A DNA stretch of 64,000 nt from Pseudomonas wenzhouensis (GTDB taxonomy: Bacteria > Pseudomonadota > Gammaproteobacteria > Pseudomonadales > Pseudomonadaceae): contig NZ_CP072610.1 of the NCBI RefSeq assembly GCF_021029445.1, forward strand, positions 1,488,001 to 1,552,000, written 5' to 3'. Position 1 is the first letter of the stretch; every line of letters starts with the position of its first letter. Made by a program: the position numbers and the translations under genes. This document shows positions 37,279 through 46,628 of this stretch, piece by piece. The notes beneath the pieces were generated by a model that saw only the letters and a program-made list of their open reading frames with translations, did no database searches and had not been told where the DNA came from.

Positions 37279-38475
37279 TCAAATGATCCCGCGTTCGCGC
37301 AGGCCGGCGACCTGTTCCTCGCTCAGGCCAAGGCCGGCGAGGATGTCGTCGTTGTGCTCGCCCAGTTGCGGGCCACCCGTGCCGATGCGGCCCGGCGTGC
37401 GGCTGAGTTTGGGCAGCACGCCCGGCACCTTGAGCGGGCCGACGCTGGTTTGCACCTGCTCGATCATCTGCCGCGCCAGGTAGTGCGGGTCCTGCACGAT
37501 ATCGGCGGCGGTGTAGGGGTAGCCCGCCGGCACGCGCGCGCCCTTGAGCGCTTCGATCACGTCATCGCGGCTGCGCTGGGCGCTCCATGCGGCGATGGCA
37601 CCGTCGATCAGCTCGGCGTGCTGGCTGCGCCCGTCGTTGTGCGCCAGGCGCGGGTCGTTGCCCAGATCGTCGCGGCCGATCAGGCTCATCAGGCGTTTGT
37701 AGATGCTGTCGCCATTGCCGGCGATCAGCACGTAGCTGCCGTCCTTGCACGGGTAAGAATTGGACGGGGTGATGCCGGGCAGGGCGCTGCCGGCTGGCTC
37801 GCGAATGTAGCCGAAGGCATCGTATTCGGGTATCAGGCTTTCCATCATGGCGAACACCGACTCGTACAGCGCCACGTCGATTTCCTGGCCTGCGCCGCTG
37901 CGAGTGCGTTCGTGCAGCGCCAGCAGCACGCCGATCACACCGTACAGCGAGGACAGCGAATCACCGATGCTCACACCGACCCGTACCGGCGCCTGGCCGG
38001 GGTAGCCGGAGAGGTGGCGCAGGCCGCCCATGGCTTCGCCGATCACGCCGAAACCGGGCAGGTCGCGGTAGGGCCCGGTCTGCCCGTAACCGGAGATGCG
38101 CAGCATGATCAGGCGCGGGTTGATCGCCTTCAGGGCGTCATAACCTAGGCCCCAGCCTTCGAGCGTGCCTGGGCGGAAGTTCTCCACCAGCACGTCGGCC
38201 TCACTCACCAGCTTGCGCACGATGTCCTGCGCTTCGGCCTGTTTTAGGTCGAGGGTCAGCGAGCGTTTGTTGCGTGACTGCACGTGCCACCAGAGCGAAG
38301 TGCCGTCCTTGATCTTGCGCCATTTGCGCAGCGGGTCACCGACGCCTGGCGGCTCGATCTTGATCACGTCGGCGCCAAATTCGCCGAGCAGTTTGCTGGC
38401 GAAGGGGCCGGCGATGAGCTGGCCCATCTCGATGACCTTGAGGCCCTCGAGTGCCATGGCGTTTAACGCTGTCAT
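37279..38475 (-). CDS. CaiB/BaiF-family (class III) CoA-transferase
   Basis: A 398-residue transferase that moves CoA between carboxylic acids through an aspartyl-CoA intermediate. The likely catalytic Asp is D172 in VSIGDSLSS, aligning with the GDS motif of formyl-CoA transferase. The N-terminal signature is LKVIEMGQLIAGPFASKLLGEFGADVIKIEPP. The start at 38475 (MTALNAMALEG) follows a GGAGAGG purine run. The acid pair is unknown. The divergent neighbour is acetyl-CoA synthetase, which fits a role in acyl-CoA supply but is not proof. Confidence 0.9.
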   Translation of the reverse strand: MTALNAMALEGLKVIEMGQLIAGPFASKLLGEFGADVIKIEPPGVGDPLRKWRKIKDGTSLWWHVQSRNKRSLTLDLKQAEAQDIVRKLVSEADVLVENFRPGTLEGWGLGYDALKAINPRLIMLRISGYGQTGPYRDLPGFGVIGEAMGGLRHLSGYPGQAPVRVGVSIGDSLSSLYGVIGVLLALHERTRSGAGQEIDVALYESVFAMMESLIPEYDAFGYIREPAGSALPGITPSNSYPCKDGSYVLIAGNGDSIYKRLMSLIGRDDLGNDPRLAHNDGRSQHAELIDGAIAAWSAQRSRDDVIEALKGARVPAGYPYTAADIVQDPHYLARQMIEQVQTSVGPLKVPGVLPKLSRTPGRIGTGGPQLGEHNDDILAGLGLSEEQVAGLRERGII

Positions 38476-38677
38476 TGAACCCTCTCCCTGCACTGTGAAG
38501 CCTGCGAGCATGGCGCAGCGCGGCCTCTGCGGCAATCGTTGCAGCTCTTCGCATGCAGCGGGAATGGCTGCGTCGACCAAGGTCTTAGCCTGGTAAGACC
38601 ATGGTCGAATGGCCTTACGAAGGGTCGGGGGATACAAAAGGCACCATACAAAAACAACTACCCGCCGAGGTGATTTC

Positions 38678-40639
38678 ATGAGTGCTGCGTCTCTTTACCC
38701 CGTGCGTCCCGAAGTGGCCGCGCGGACCCTCACTGACGAGGCCACCTACAAGGCCATGTACCAACAGTCCGTGGTCAACCCCGAGGGTTTCTGGCGCGAG
38801 CAGGGCAAGCGGATCGACTGGATCAAGCCCTACACCAAGGTCAAGCAAACCTCGTTCGACGATCACCACGTCGATATCAAGTGGTACGCCGACGGTACCC
38901 TGAACGTCTCCTACAACTGCCTCGACCGTCACCTGGAAACGCGCGGTGACCAGATTGCGATCATCTGGGAAGGTGACGATCCGTCCGAGCACAAGGAAAT
39001 CACCTACCGCGAGCTGCACGAGCAAGTGTGCAAGTTCGCCAACGCCCTGCGCGGCCAGGACATTCACCGTGGCGACGTGGTGACCATCTACATGCCGATG
39101 ATCCCGGAAGCCGTGGTGGCCATGCTCGCCTGTGCACGCATCGGCGCCATCCATTCCGTGGTATTCGGCGGCTTCTCCCCCGAGGCGCTGGCCGGCCGCA
39201 TCATCGACTGCAAGTCCAAGGTGGTGATCACCGCCGACGAAGGCGTGCGCGGTGGCAAGAAGGTGCCGCTCAAAGCCAACGTCGATGACGCGCTGACCAA
39301 CCCGGAAACCCACAGCGTGCAGAAGATCATCGTGGTCAATCGCACCGGTGGCAGCATCAAATGGAACCAGCATCGCGACATCTGGTACGAAGACCTGATG
39401 AAAGTGGCTGGCAGCGTTTGCGCACCGAAGGAAATGGGTGCTGAAGAAGCGCTGTTCATCCTCTACACCTCCGGTTCCACCGGCAAGCCCAAGGGTGTGC
39501 TGCACACCACCGGCGGCTACCTGACCTATGCCTCGCTGACCCATGAGCGCGTGTTCGACTACCGTCCGGGCGAAGTCTTCTGGTGCACCGCCGACATCGG
39601 CTGGGTCACCGGTCACACCTATCTGGTCTACGGGCCGCTGGCCAACGGTGCCACCACCGTGATGTTCGAAGGCGTGCCGAACTACCCGGACGTTACCCGT
39701 GTGGCGAAGATCGTCGACAAGCACAAGGTCAACATCCTCTACACCGCACCGACTGCCATTCGCGCCATGATGGCCGAGGGCAAGGCTGCAGTCGAAGGCG
39801 CCGATGGTTCCAGCCTGCGTCTGCTCGGTTCGGTCGGTGAGCCGATCAACCCGGAAGCCTGGCAGTGGTACTACGAGAACGTCGGTCAGAGCCGTTGCCC
39901 GATCGTCGACACCTGGTGGCAGACCGAAACCGGTGCCTGCCTGATGACCCCGCTGCCGGGTGCCCATGGCCTCAAGCCTGGCTCCGCTGCACGTCCGTTC
40001 TTCGGCGTACAGCCGGCGCTGGTGGACAACCTGGGCAACATCATCGAAGGAGCTGCCGAAGGCAACCTGGTGATCATCGATTCCTGGCCGGGTCAGGCAC
40101 GTACCCTGTACGGCGACCATGACCGCTTCGTCGACACCTACTTCAAGACCTTCCGTGGCATGTACTTCACCGGTGACGGTGCGCGCCGCGACGAAGACGG
40201 TTACTGGTGGATCACCGGCCGCGTCGACGACGTGCTCAACGTATCCGGCCACCGCATGGGCACCGCCGAGATCGAGAGCGCCATGGTCGCCCACCCGAAA
40301 GTGGCCGAGGCTGCAGTGGTCGGTGTACCGCACGACATCAAAGGGCAGGGCATCTACGTCTACGTCACCCTGAATGCGGGCGAGGAAGCATCGGAGCAAC
40401 TGCGTCAGGAACTGCGTAACTGGGTGCGCAAGGAGATCGGCCCGATCGCCACGCCGGACGTTATTCAGTGGGCGCCTGGCCTGCCGAAGACCCGCTCGGG
40501 CAAGATCATGCGCCGTATCCTGCGCAAGATCGCTACCGCCGAATACGATTCCCTCGGCGACATCTCCACGCTGGCCGATCCTGGCGTGGTGCAGCACCTC
40601 ATCGACACGCATCGTCAGATGCAAGCCGCCTGCGCCTGA
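38678..40639 (+). CDS. acsA: Acetyl-CoA synthetase
   Basis: A 653-residue AMP-forming synthetase that activates acetate to acetyl-CoA. Motifs: [18 protein letters not shown] (P-loop-like), [11 protein letters not shown], and the C-terminal catalytic Lys in [14 protein letters not shown], the residue usually controlled by acetylation. It has full family length. The ATG at 38678 follows GAGG by about 8 bases. An A-rich AAAAACAAC run 20-25 bases upstream could be an Hfq/Crc motif. It ends with its own terminator. Confidence 0.97.
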   Translation: MSAASLYPVRPEVAARTLTDEATYKAMYQQSVVNPEGFWREQGKRIDWIKPYTKVKQTSFDDHHVDIKWYADGTLNVSYNCLDRHLETRGDQIAIIWEGDDPSEHKEITYRELHEQVCKFANALRGQDIHRGDVVTIYMPMIPEAVVAMLACARIGAIHSVVFGGFSPEALAGRIIDCKSKVVITADEGVRGGKKVPLKANVDDALTNPETHSVQKIIVVNRTGGSIKWNQHRDIWYEDLMKVAGSVCAPKEMGAEEALFILYTSGSTGKPKGVLHTTGGYLTYASLTHERVFDYRPGEVFWCTADIGWVTGHTYLVYGPLANGATTVMFEGVPNYPDVTRVAKIVDKHKVNILYTAPTAIRAMMAEGKAAVEGADGSSLRLLGSVGEPINPEAWQWYYENVGQSRCPIVDTWWQTETGACLMTPLPGAHGLKPGSAARPFFGVQPALVDNLGNIIEGAAEGNLVIIDSWPGQARTLYGDHDRFVDTYFKTFRGMYFTGDGARRDEDGYWWITGRVDDVLNVSGHRMGTAEIESAMVAHPKVAEAAVVGVPHDIKGQGIYVYVTLNAGEEASEQLRQELRNWVRKEIGPIATPDVIQWAPGLPKTRSGKIMRRILRKIATAEYDSLGDISTLADPGVVQHLIDTHRQMQAACA

Positions 40640-40656
40640 TCGGCAAAGGCCACCGA

Positions 40657-40691
40657 AGCCCCGCCCGGCCACAAGCCCGGCGGGGCTTTTT
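40657..40691 (+). terminator. Rho-independent terminator after acsA
   Basis: AGCCCCGCC-N13-GGCGGGGCT makes a 9-bp GC-rich stem followed by five T, 18 bp after the acsA stop. Confidence 0.93.
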
Positions 40692-40836
40692 CACGGCTGC
40701 CAGGCATGGTGTGTTTGTACATAATATTTTATTTGTACAATTATTGTATCGCTGCGCATAATGGCGTACTGCCAGTCGGTGCGGTTGGATGACGCCCCTC
40801 TGTCCGTTCATTTCTGACGAATCAGAGGTTTTCCCC

Positions 40837-42468
40837 ATGCTTGCCAATCTCAGTATTTCGCAAAAGTTGTATGCGGGGTTCGCTGTCATTCTGCTGATCA
40901 TTCTGGTGCTGGTGCTCTCCACCTGGCGCGGCTTCGATCAGGTCGACAGTTCGGTGCGCCTGAACATCCACACCTATGAAGTGATCAACGAATCATCCGA
41001 GTTACTGGGCAGTCTGCTGAATATCGAAACCGGGGCGCGGGGGTTCGTCATCACCGGGCGCGACCAGTTTCTCGGCCCTTTCGAGGCTGGCGAGCGCGAA
41101 TTTCAGTCGATACTGGCACAGCTGCGTTAGCTCACCCGCGACAATCCCGTGCAGCAGCGCCGTCTTGCCGAAATACAGGCATTGCATGACCAGTGGTTGA
41201 GCGAGGACATCAATGGCTACATGGCGCTGCGCCGTCAGGTCAGTGCCGGTACACAGCCTTTCGATGCCGTGATCGAGCGCATTTCGGCAGGCGGCGCCAA
41301 GGTCAAGATGGATGCCATGCGCCGTATCCTCAACGATCTCCTGAACGAAGAGCGGGCGTTGCTGGAGCAGCGCACGGCCTCCATGAACGCAGCCAAATCC
41401 TTGTCACTGACGATCCTGCTGGTGGGTGGCCTTATCGCTACGGTACTCGCCATCAGTGTGGCCTTCATGCTCTCGCGCAGTATCGCCGGGCGTTTGCAAC
41501 AGGTGGTCGAAGTGGCGCGCAATGTTGCCCAGGGGCGTCTCGATTCGACCATCGAACGGGCCGGTGGTGACGAGATCGGCACGCTGCTCGATGCCTTCGC
41601 CACCATGCAGGAGCGGCTGCGCGAGATGATCGGGCAGATCCGCGCTGGAGCCGTGCAGTTGGTCGGCGCTGCGCAGAACATCTCCAGTGCCTCGACCCAG
41701 TTGTCGGTGTCCACCCAGGAGCAGTCGCAGGCCGCATCAAGCATGGCGGCGACGGTTGAGCAACTGACCGTGATCATCAATCACGTGGCCGATAACGCCA
41801 ATGAAGCGCACGGCCTGTCCAGCGATTCAGGCCGGCAATCAGCGGAAGGCGGTTCCGTGATTCAGGAAACCCTGGTCAGCATGCAGCGCATCGCCGATAC
41901 CGTGCAGGGCGCCGCGGTGCAGATCGCCGAACTGGGCCAGCACTCGGACCAGATTTCCTCGATCGTCAACGTGATCAAGGAAATCGCTGACCAGACCAAC
42001 CTGCTGGCGCTCAATGCCGCCATCGAGGCGGCGCGCGCCGGCGAGCAGGGCCGTGGTTTCGCGGTGGTGGCCGACGAGGTACGTCTGCTGGCGCAGCGCA
42101 CGGCCAACTCGACCCAGGAGATCACCGAGATGATCAAGAAAATTCAGCTGGGCACGCGCAGCGCGGTCAGCAATATGGAAATTGGCGTGCAGCAGGTCAG
42201 CAGTGGGGTGGAGCAGGCCAGCCAGGCCGGCGAGGCCATCGTTGCAATTCGTCAGGCCTCTGCCAGTGTGGTTGGCGTGGTCGATCAGATTTCCCTGGCG
42301 CTGCGCGAACAGACCGTCGCCAGCCAGGATGTCGCGCGCAATGTCGAGCGCATCGCACAGATGTCCATGGAAAACAGTGAGGCAGTAGCCGATACCTCGC
42401 GTACTGCGCAAGGTTTGCAACAATTGGCGCTGTCACTGGAAAAACAGGTGGCTTCCTTCCATTTTTGA
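40837..42468 (+). pseudogene. Methyl-accepting chemotaxis protein, in-frame TAG at codon 98
   Basis: The 543-codon frame is continuous except for TAG at 41128-41130, in the context [17 protein letters not shown]. Family members often have Gln here, which again suggests CAG to TAG. TM1 is at about 10-30 and a CHASE3-type periplasmic domain at about 38-180 (ETGARGFVITGRDQFLGPFEAG). TM2 is at about 192-212, then HAMP and the signalling domain with the canonical tip [20 protein letters not shown]. The stop removes the entire signalling part unless read through. An EAL protein gene follows 49 bp later. Upstream, TTGTACA occurs twice, 18 bp apart (40715 and 40733). Confidence 0.85.
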
Positions 42469-42517
42469 CTAGGCTGACAATAGGGTGTCACCAAGTCTTG
42501 TTCTATAAGGAAGCACG

Positions 42518-43297
42518 ATGGGTATTGCCAGCCAGAGCATCTTTCCTCAGCCATTCCGGGCTGTGGGCTGTGCCGAGTGTCGAAATGCCGAAGCCCTGGG
42601 TTTCGACTTCACCATGGCGTTTCAGTTGATCGTCGATATCGAGGCGCAACGGCCGTTTGCCTATGAGGCTCTGGTGCGGGGCATCAATGGTGAGTCGGCG
42701 GGTGAGGTGCTGGGCCGGGTCAACGACAACAATCGCTACCGGTTCGACCAGGCCTGCCGGGTCAAGGCCATCGAGCAGGCATCCAAACTCGGTTTGCTCG
42801 ATATCCCGGACTGTCTGCTAAGCATCAACTTCCTGCCCAATGCGGTGTATCGCGCCGAAACCTGTATCCGCGCCACGCTGGAGGCGGCGCATCGCTTCGA
42901 TTTTCCACGTGAGCGCTTGATGTTCGAGGTGACCGAGGGCGAGCAGATTCACGATGCCGAGCACCTCAAGCGAATCTTTACCGAATACGGCAAGCAGGGT
43001 TTTACCACGGCCATCGATGATTTTGGCGCCGGTTACTCCGGGCTCAATCTGCTGGCTGAATTCCAGCCGCACGTGCTCAAGCTGGATATGGCCCTGACCC
43101 GGGGTATCGACCAGGACCCGGTACGCCAGGCCATCGTTGCCGGTATTGTCCTGGTGTCCCAGCGTCTGGGTATCCGCATCATTGCCGAGGGCATCGAAAG
43201 CGCAGGTGAGCGCGATGCGCTGAAGGAGCTTGGCATTCGCTATATGCAGGGCTTTTTCTTCGCCCGCCCGGCGCTGGACAGGCTCTGCCTGCCCTGA
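42518..43297 (+). CDS. Stand-alone EAL domain protein (c-di-GMP phosphodiesterase)
   Basis: A 259-residue protein made almost entirely of an EAL domain, which cleaves c-di-GMP to pGpG. Signature residues are kept: YEALVRG (the EAL Glu), NFLPN, the metal-binding Glu in EVTEGEQ, DDFGAGYSGL, KLDM and EGIES. The N-terminus has a CAEC Cys pair (about residues 18-21) that could bind a metal or sense redox. There is no membrane segment. GGAAG precedes the ATG. It lies 49 bp after the broken chemoreceptor and probably shares its transcript. Confidence 0.88.
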   Translation: MGIASQSIFPQPFRAVGCAECRNAEALGFDFTMAFQLIVDIEAQRPFAYEALVRGINGESAGEVLGRVNDNNRYRFDQACRVKAIEQASKLGLLDIPDCLLSINFLPNAVYRAETCIRATLEAAHRFDFPRERLMFEVTEGEQIHDAEHLKRIFTEYGKQGFTTAIDDFGAGYSGLNLLAEFQPHVLKLDMALTRGIDQDPVRQAIVAGIVLVSQRLGIRIIAEGIESAGERDALKELGIRYMQGFFFARPALDRLCLP

Positions 43298-43516
43298 ACG
43301 CCAACGCACCACTGTTGGGGGCCGTTAAGCGCACGTCGCGAATGTGAGCGGCGCCCTGCCGCGAATCAGGGCGGCGTGCAATGGCCGAAACCGGATAACC
43401 CACAGGCCACATCACCCCGTAGAAGCCGCGCCTGGCGGCGAATCGAGAGATCCGCGCAAGGCCAAAGGCTTCGCCCCGCGGAGGGGCTCCTACTCAGGCT
43501 GCGTCCGGGATTTTTC

Positions 43517-44194
43517 TCAGAGCGCCCCGAAGACCTTCTTCGCCAGGCTGGTGGCAGCACCGGCCGGATTCTGGCGGATGCCGGCTTCCTGCTTGGCGAT
43601 CATCTCGAACAGGCCTTCGAGCGCCTGCTCGGTCACGTAGCTTTCCACCGTGCTGCTCTTGGCGTCGACCACGCCAAAGCTGGCTGCCTGGCCGGCGAAG
43701 GCGTTGTACTGCTGGGCCAGACCGACCTGGTCGGTGGCCTGCTTGACGATGGGCAGGAACTTGGCGCGGATCTGTTCGCGGCTGCTCTTGTTCAGGTACT
43801 GCGTGGCCGAATCCTGCGGGCCACTGAGAATCGCCTTGGCATCGGCCACGGTCATCTTTTTCACGGCGTCGACCAGCAGCGCCTGGGCTTGCGGTACCGC
43901 CGCTTCGGCGGCCTTGTTCATGCTCGCTTCGAGCTGATCGACCTGGGCGCCCATGCCCATCATCTTCATGGTCTTGGCGGCCTTGCCGAGTTTGCCAGGC
44001 AGCTCGATACGCACGTCCGGGTTGTTGCTGAAGCCACCGGGCGTGCCCAGTTGCCTGACGGCGACTTGTGCACCCTGGATCAGCGCATCCTTGAGGCCGC
44101 CACTGGCGTCCTGCTGGCTGAGGTCGGAGAGGGACAGGGCGAAGACGTTGGCCGAAAGCAGCAGGCCAGCGGCGAACGTGGTGAGGCGCAGCAT
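43517..44194 (-). CDS. DUF4197 family exported protein
   Basis: A 225-residue protein with a signal peptide (MLRLTTFAAGLLLSANVFA, about 1-19) and then a helical DUF4197 domain (about 25-225) that starts with LSDLSQQDASGGLKDAL. The function is unknown and the location is probably the periplasm. The ATG at 44194 is preferred over the one at 44203: AAGGA sits directly against the latter, leaving no spacer, but is 8-9 bases from 44194. It is monocistronic and divergent from the next gene. Confidence 0.88.
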   Translation of the reverse strand: MLRLTTFAAGLLLSANVFALSLSDLSQQDASGGLKDALIQGAQVAVRQLGTPGGFSNNPDVRIELPGKLGKAAKTMKMMGMGAQVDQLEASMNKAAEAAVPQAQALLVDAVKKMTVADAKAILSGPQDSATQYLNKSSREQIRAKFLPIVKQATDQVGLAQQYNAFAGQAASFGVVDAKSSTVESYVTEQALEGLFEMIAKQEAGIRQNPAGAATSLAKKVFGAL

Positions 44195-44311
44195 GGTGTT
44201 CATCCTTGCATCGGGGGGAAATGCCCTGAGCTTAACGGAGTCTGCGCCACTGGCAAGCCGGCCGATAGCCGTGGATGGGCAGCGCGCATTGCTATGGCTA
44301 TGATCAGGGCC

Positions 44312-44713
44312 ATGAATTCGCCGCTGCTGCTCCGAAATCCTTGCCCACCAGGCGCCTGCGACTGCCAGCGTGATGAGCTGCTGGACAGGCCGGGTGCCGA
44401 TACCCGCGTGCTGCTGTTGACCCGGCAGGAGGAGCAGCGCCTGCTCGAACGCCTGGAAAACCTGCAGAGCCTGGAAGACCTCGAGCGCATGCAACAGCGC
44501 ATGTTCGACAACCTGGGTATTCGCCTGCACATCGAGCCGGCCCATGGCGAGGTGCGCAGCATGCGCGGCATTCACATGCGTTTCGAGGCGCACCCGGGGT
44601 TGTGCCGCAAGACCCGGCAGAGCATTCCGGCGGCAATTCGACGAGCCATGGAGAAAAAGCCGGAAATCGCCTGGCGCCTGCTGGATTCCTTCGACCTGTT
44701 CGGCGGCCTGTAG
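44312..44713 (+). CDS. Conserved hypothetical protein, 133 aa
   Basis: A soluble protein that starts MNSPLLLRNPCPPGACDCQRD and has three Cys within residues 11-18. A charged helical stretch (RQEEQRLLERLENLQSLEDL, about 38-57) follows. The tail is AAIRRAMEKKPEIAWRLLDS. Similar proteins occur in Pseudomonas, without a known function. An alternative start at 44294 would add MAMIRA. It runs convergently into the SDR gene with a 3-bp gap. Confidence 0.7.
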   Translation: MNSPLLLRNPCPPGACDCQRDELLDRPGADTRVLLLTRQEEQRLLERLENLQSLEDLERMQQRMFDNLGIRLHIEPAHGEVRSMRGIHMRFEAHPGLCRKTRQSIPAAIRRAMEKKPEIAWRLLDSFDLFGGL

Positions 44714-44716
44714 GCG

Positions 44717-45415
44717 CTACCAGGGCAGTGGTTGGCCGTCGTAGGCGTGGAAGCTGCCACTGTGCTCCGGCCCCAGGCTGTCGATCACCTGCAGCATGTC
44801 AGCCGCCGCCTGTTCGGCCGGACGCGCCGCATTGGCACCGCGAAAGGGTTGCGACAGCGGCGAGATCACCGTACCGGGATGCAGGCTGAGCAGCCGTGCC
44901 TTGGGCTTGCTGCGTGCCAATTCGATAGCGGCGGTCTTGATCAGCATGTTCAGCGCCGCCTTGGAGGAGCGGTAGGCATACCAGCCGCCCAGGCGGTTGT
45001 CGCCGATGCTACCGACCTTGGCCGAGAGCATGGCCATGGCGCCCTGTTTGTCGAGCAGTGGCAGGAAATGGCGCAGCACCAGCGCTGGCCCCAACGCGTT
45101 GACCTGGAATACCGCCTGCAGGGCATCGGCCTCTATGGCGGCCAGGCTTTTCTCCGGTGCTATACCATCGCGGTGCAATAGCCCGGCGGTGTGCAGGATC
45201 AACTGATATGGCCCTTCATCAGTCAGTGCAGCTGCGGCCTCGACGATGCTGGCCGGAGCCTCCAGGTCGAGTGCCGGTGAGCTGCTACGGCTGAGCTCGC
45301 GCACGCTGGCACAGTTGCGGTCAGCACGCAGTAATGTACTGAACGCCTGACCCAGGGTGCCGCTGGCGCCGATGACCAGTGCCTTGTAACCGCTACCGAG
45401 GCTGCTCAGGGTCAT
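44717..45415 (-). CDS. Short-chain dehydrogenase/reductase (CsgA-like)
   Basis: A 232-residue SDR. The NAD(P)-binding turn ALVIGASGTLGQAF (about 12-25) is a GxxGxxG variant, and the catalytic Tyr and Lys are in WYAYRSSKAALN (YxxxK). It resembles the C-factor/CsgA subgroup. The substrate is unknown. Its start overlaps the stop of the DUF3833 gene by 4 bases (ATGA), so the two are coupled. It is the last of three genes (chalcone isomerase-like, DUF3833, SDR) that commonly occur together in gamma-proteobacteria. Confidence 0.88.
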   Translation of the reverse strand: MTLSSLGSGYKALVIGASGTLGQAFSTLLRADRNCASVRELSRSSSPALDLEAPASIVEAAAALTDEGPYQLILHTAGLLHRDGIAPEKSLAAIEADALQAVFQVNALGPALVLRHFLPLLDKQGAMAMLSAKVGSIGDNRLGGWYAYRSSKAALNMLIKTAAIELARSKPKARLLSLHPGTVISPLSQPFRGANAARPAEQAAADMLQVIDSLGPEHSGSFHAYDGQPLPW

Positions 45416-45945
45416 GGTGTGGCGGCGCCGCGACGGAAGAACAGGGTGACCTGACCCAGCTCGATGCCGAACTTGCTCATCACCGAGCGATTGATCAGGG
45501 TGTCGTCATCCATCAGGTACATCCAGTCATCGAAGTAAACGACATAAGTCGTATCGTCCACCGGCAGGTTGAGGTGGTAGCGCCAGCGCAGGGCGTTGCC
45601 CGCCACTTCGCCGATGGCTTCGCCTACCACGTCATCGGCGGTACCGATCCAGCGTCCTTCGCCGTCCGGGGTCAGCGTCCAGACTCGGCGCTGGCGGGTG
45701 CCGTCGCTGTACAGGAAGCGCTCGTCGAGTATCAGCTTCTCGCCCTCGCGGTGGGGCTGGATATCGACATGAAAACGCTTGATCACTTCACCGGAGCGAT
45801 CCTGGAACATGCCCCAGGCCTGCACCGGCCCGGAGAAATAGGTGGGCAGGTCCAGCACCGGTTTCTCGTTGGCATAGCGCTCGACCGGAACCTGGCCACA
45901 ACTGATCAGCAGCAGGCTGGTCAGTACAATCAAGAGGATTTTCAT
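45412..45945 (-). CDS. DUF3833 family lipoprotein
   Basis: A 177-residue protein with a lipoprotein signal: hydrophobic residues 4-14 and the lipobox LLISC, with Cys at about 16. The rest is a DUF3833 beta-rich domain (YFSGPVQAWGMFQDRSGEVI, then DDWMYLMDDDTLINRSVMSKFG). The function is unknown. It is the middle gene of the three-gene set, 8 bp after the chalcone isomerase-like gene and overlapping the SDR start. Confidence 0.9.
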   Translation of the reverse strand: MKILLIVLTSLLLISCGQVPVERYANEKPVLDLPTYFSGPVQAWGMFQDRSGEVIKRFHVDIQPHREGEKLILDERFLYSDGTRQRRVWTLTPDGEGRWIGTADDVVGEAIGEVAGNALRWRYHLNLPVDDTTYVVYFDDWMYLMDDDTLINRSVMSKFGIELGQVTLFFRRGAATP

Positions 45946-45953
45946 GCGATGCC

Positions 45954-46499
45954 TCAGGGGTTAAGGCCGAGCAATGCCGAGCGCAGTTTCGGGCTGCGGG
46001 TCTGCGGGTCGAGCCAGATGGAAAAGAAGGCGCTGGCGAATGCCGGATCATCGATGACGTGCTGCAGCTTGCCATCGACATAGAAGCGGCAGCCTTCGTC
46101 CGGCAGGAACACGCCGGTGATGCGCGTGCCGTCCTTGACGTCGACGAAGGCCTGGCTCATCTGCCGCGTCCACTCGACCTGCTGGGCGCTATCGAGCGGC
46201 TCGCCGTTGATCCGGCGAATCTCATCGAGGCTGGTGTCGACCAGGGTTTCCCGGGTGATGGTGCGGCGGTAGGTCAGCTCCAGGGCGAAGGGCTGGGAGA
46301 AGTCCACCTGCTGCGCCGGGCTCCACAGCTTGGCGTCGTATACGGAAAAACCGAACCAGCTGAAGTCGCCGCTGCCGACCAGCTCGGCTTGCGGCATGTG
46401 CTCGCGCCATCCGCTCGGGGTATTGGCGTATGCCGCACCAGTGGCCAGTGTCAGGGTCAGCAGCAGGACTGTACAGAGGCGTGATCTCGGGGTTGCCAT
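45954..46499 (-). CDS. Chalcone isomerase-like exported protein
   Basis: A 181-residue protein with a signal peptide (about 1-25, ending GAAYA) and a chalcone isomerase-fold domain. The family segment GSGDFSWFGFSVYDAKLW is near 43-60, and TYRRTITRETLVDTSLDEI follows. Bacterial members are not known to act on flavonoids, and a lipid or fatty-acid-binding role has been proposed for the fold. It is first of the DUF3833/SDR set. Confidence 0.88.
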   Translation of the reverse strand: MATPRSRLCTVLLLTLTLATGAAYANTPSGWREHMPQAELVGSGDFSWFGFSVYDAKLWSPAQQVDFSQPFALELTYRRTITRETLVDTSLDEIRRINGEPLDSAQQVEWTRQMSQAFVDVKDGTRITGVFLPDEGCRFYVDGKLQHVIDDPAFASAFFSIWLDPQTRSPKLRSALLGLNP

Positions 46500-46557
46500 G
46501 GCTCATCGCTCCGCAGTTGAGGTTGACTGCGGCCAGTGATTGGCCGCAGGTGAAGAA

Positions 46558-46602
46558 TAAAAAAATCCGACAACCAAAAGGGGAGAAGTGGGTTGCCGGA
46601 TT
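46558..46602 (-). terminator. Rho-independent terminator after the acyl-CoA dehydrogenase gene
   Basis: On the - strand AATCCGGCAACC pairs with GGTTGTCGGATT (one mismatch), followed by a T run (A tract at 46558-46565 on the + strand). It lies 26 bp after the stop at 46629. Confidence 0.85.
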
Positions 46603-46628
46603 GCGCAGCTGGTCACGGCTGCCTGCGA

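Noticed and set aside
26465..41130. TAG as a pyrrolysine codon
   Set aside because: No pyl genes are in the window, Pseudomonas is not known to use pyrrolysine, and the context favours a lost Gln codon. Kept only as a readthrough question.
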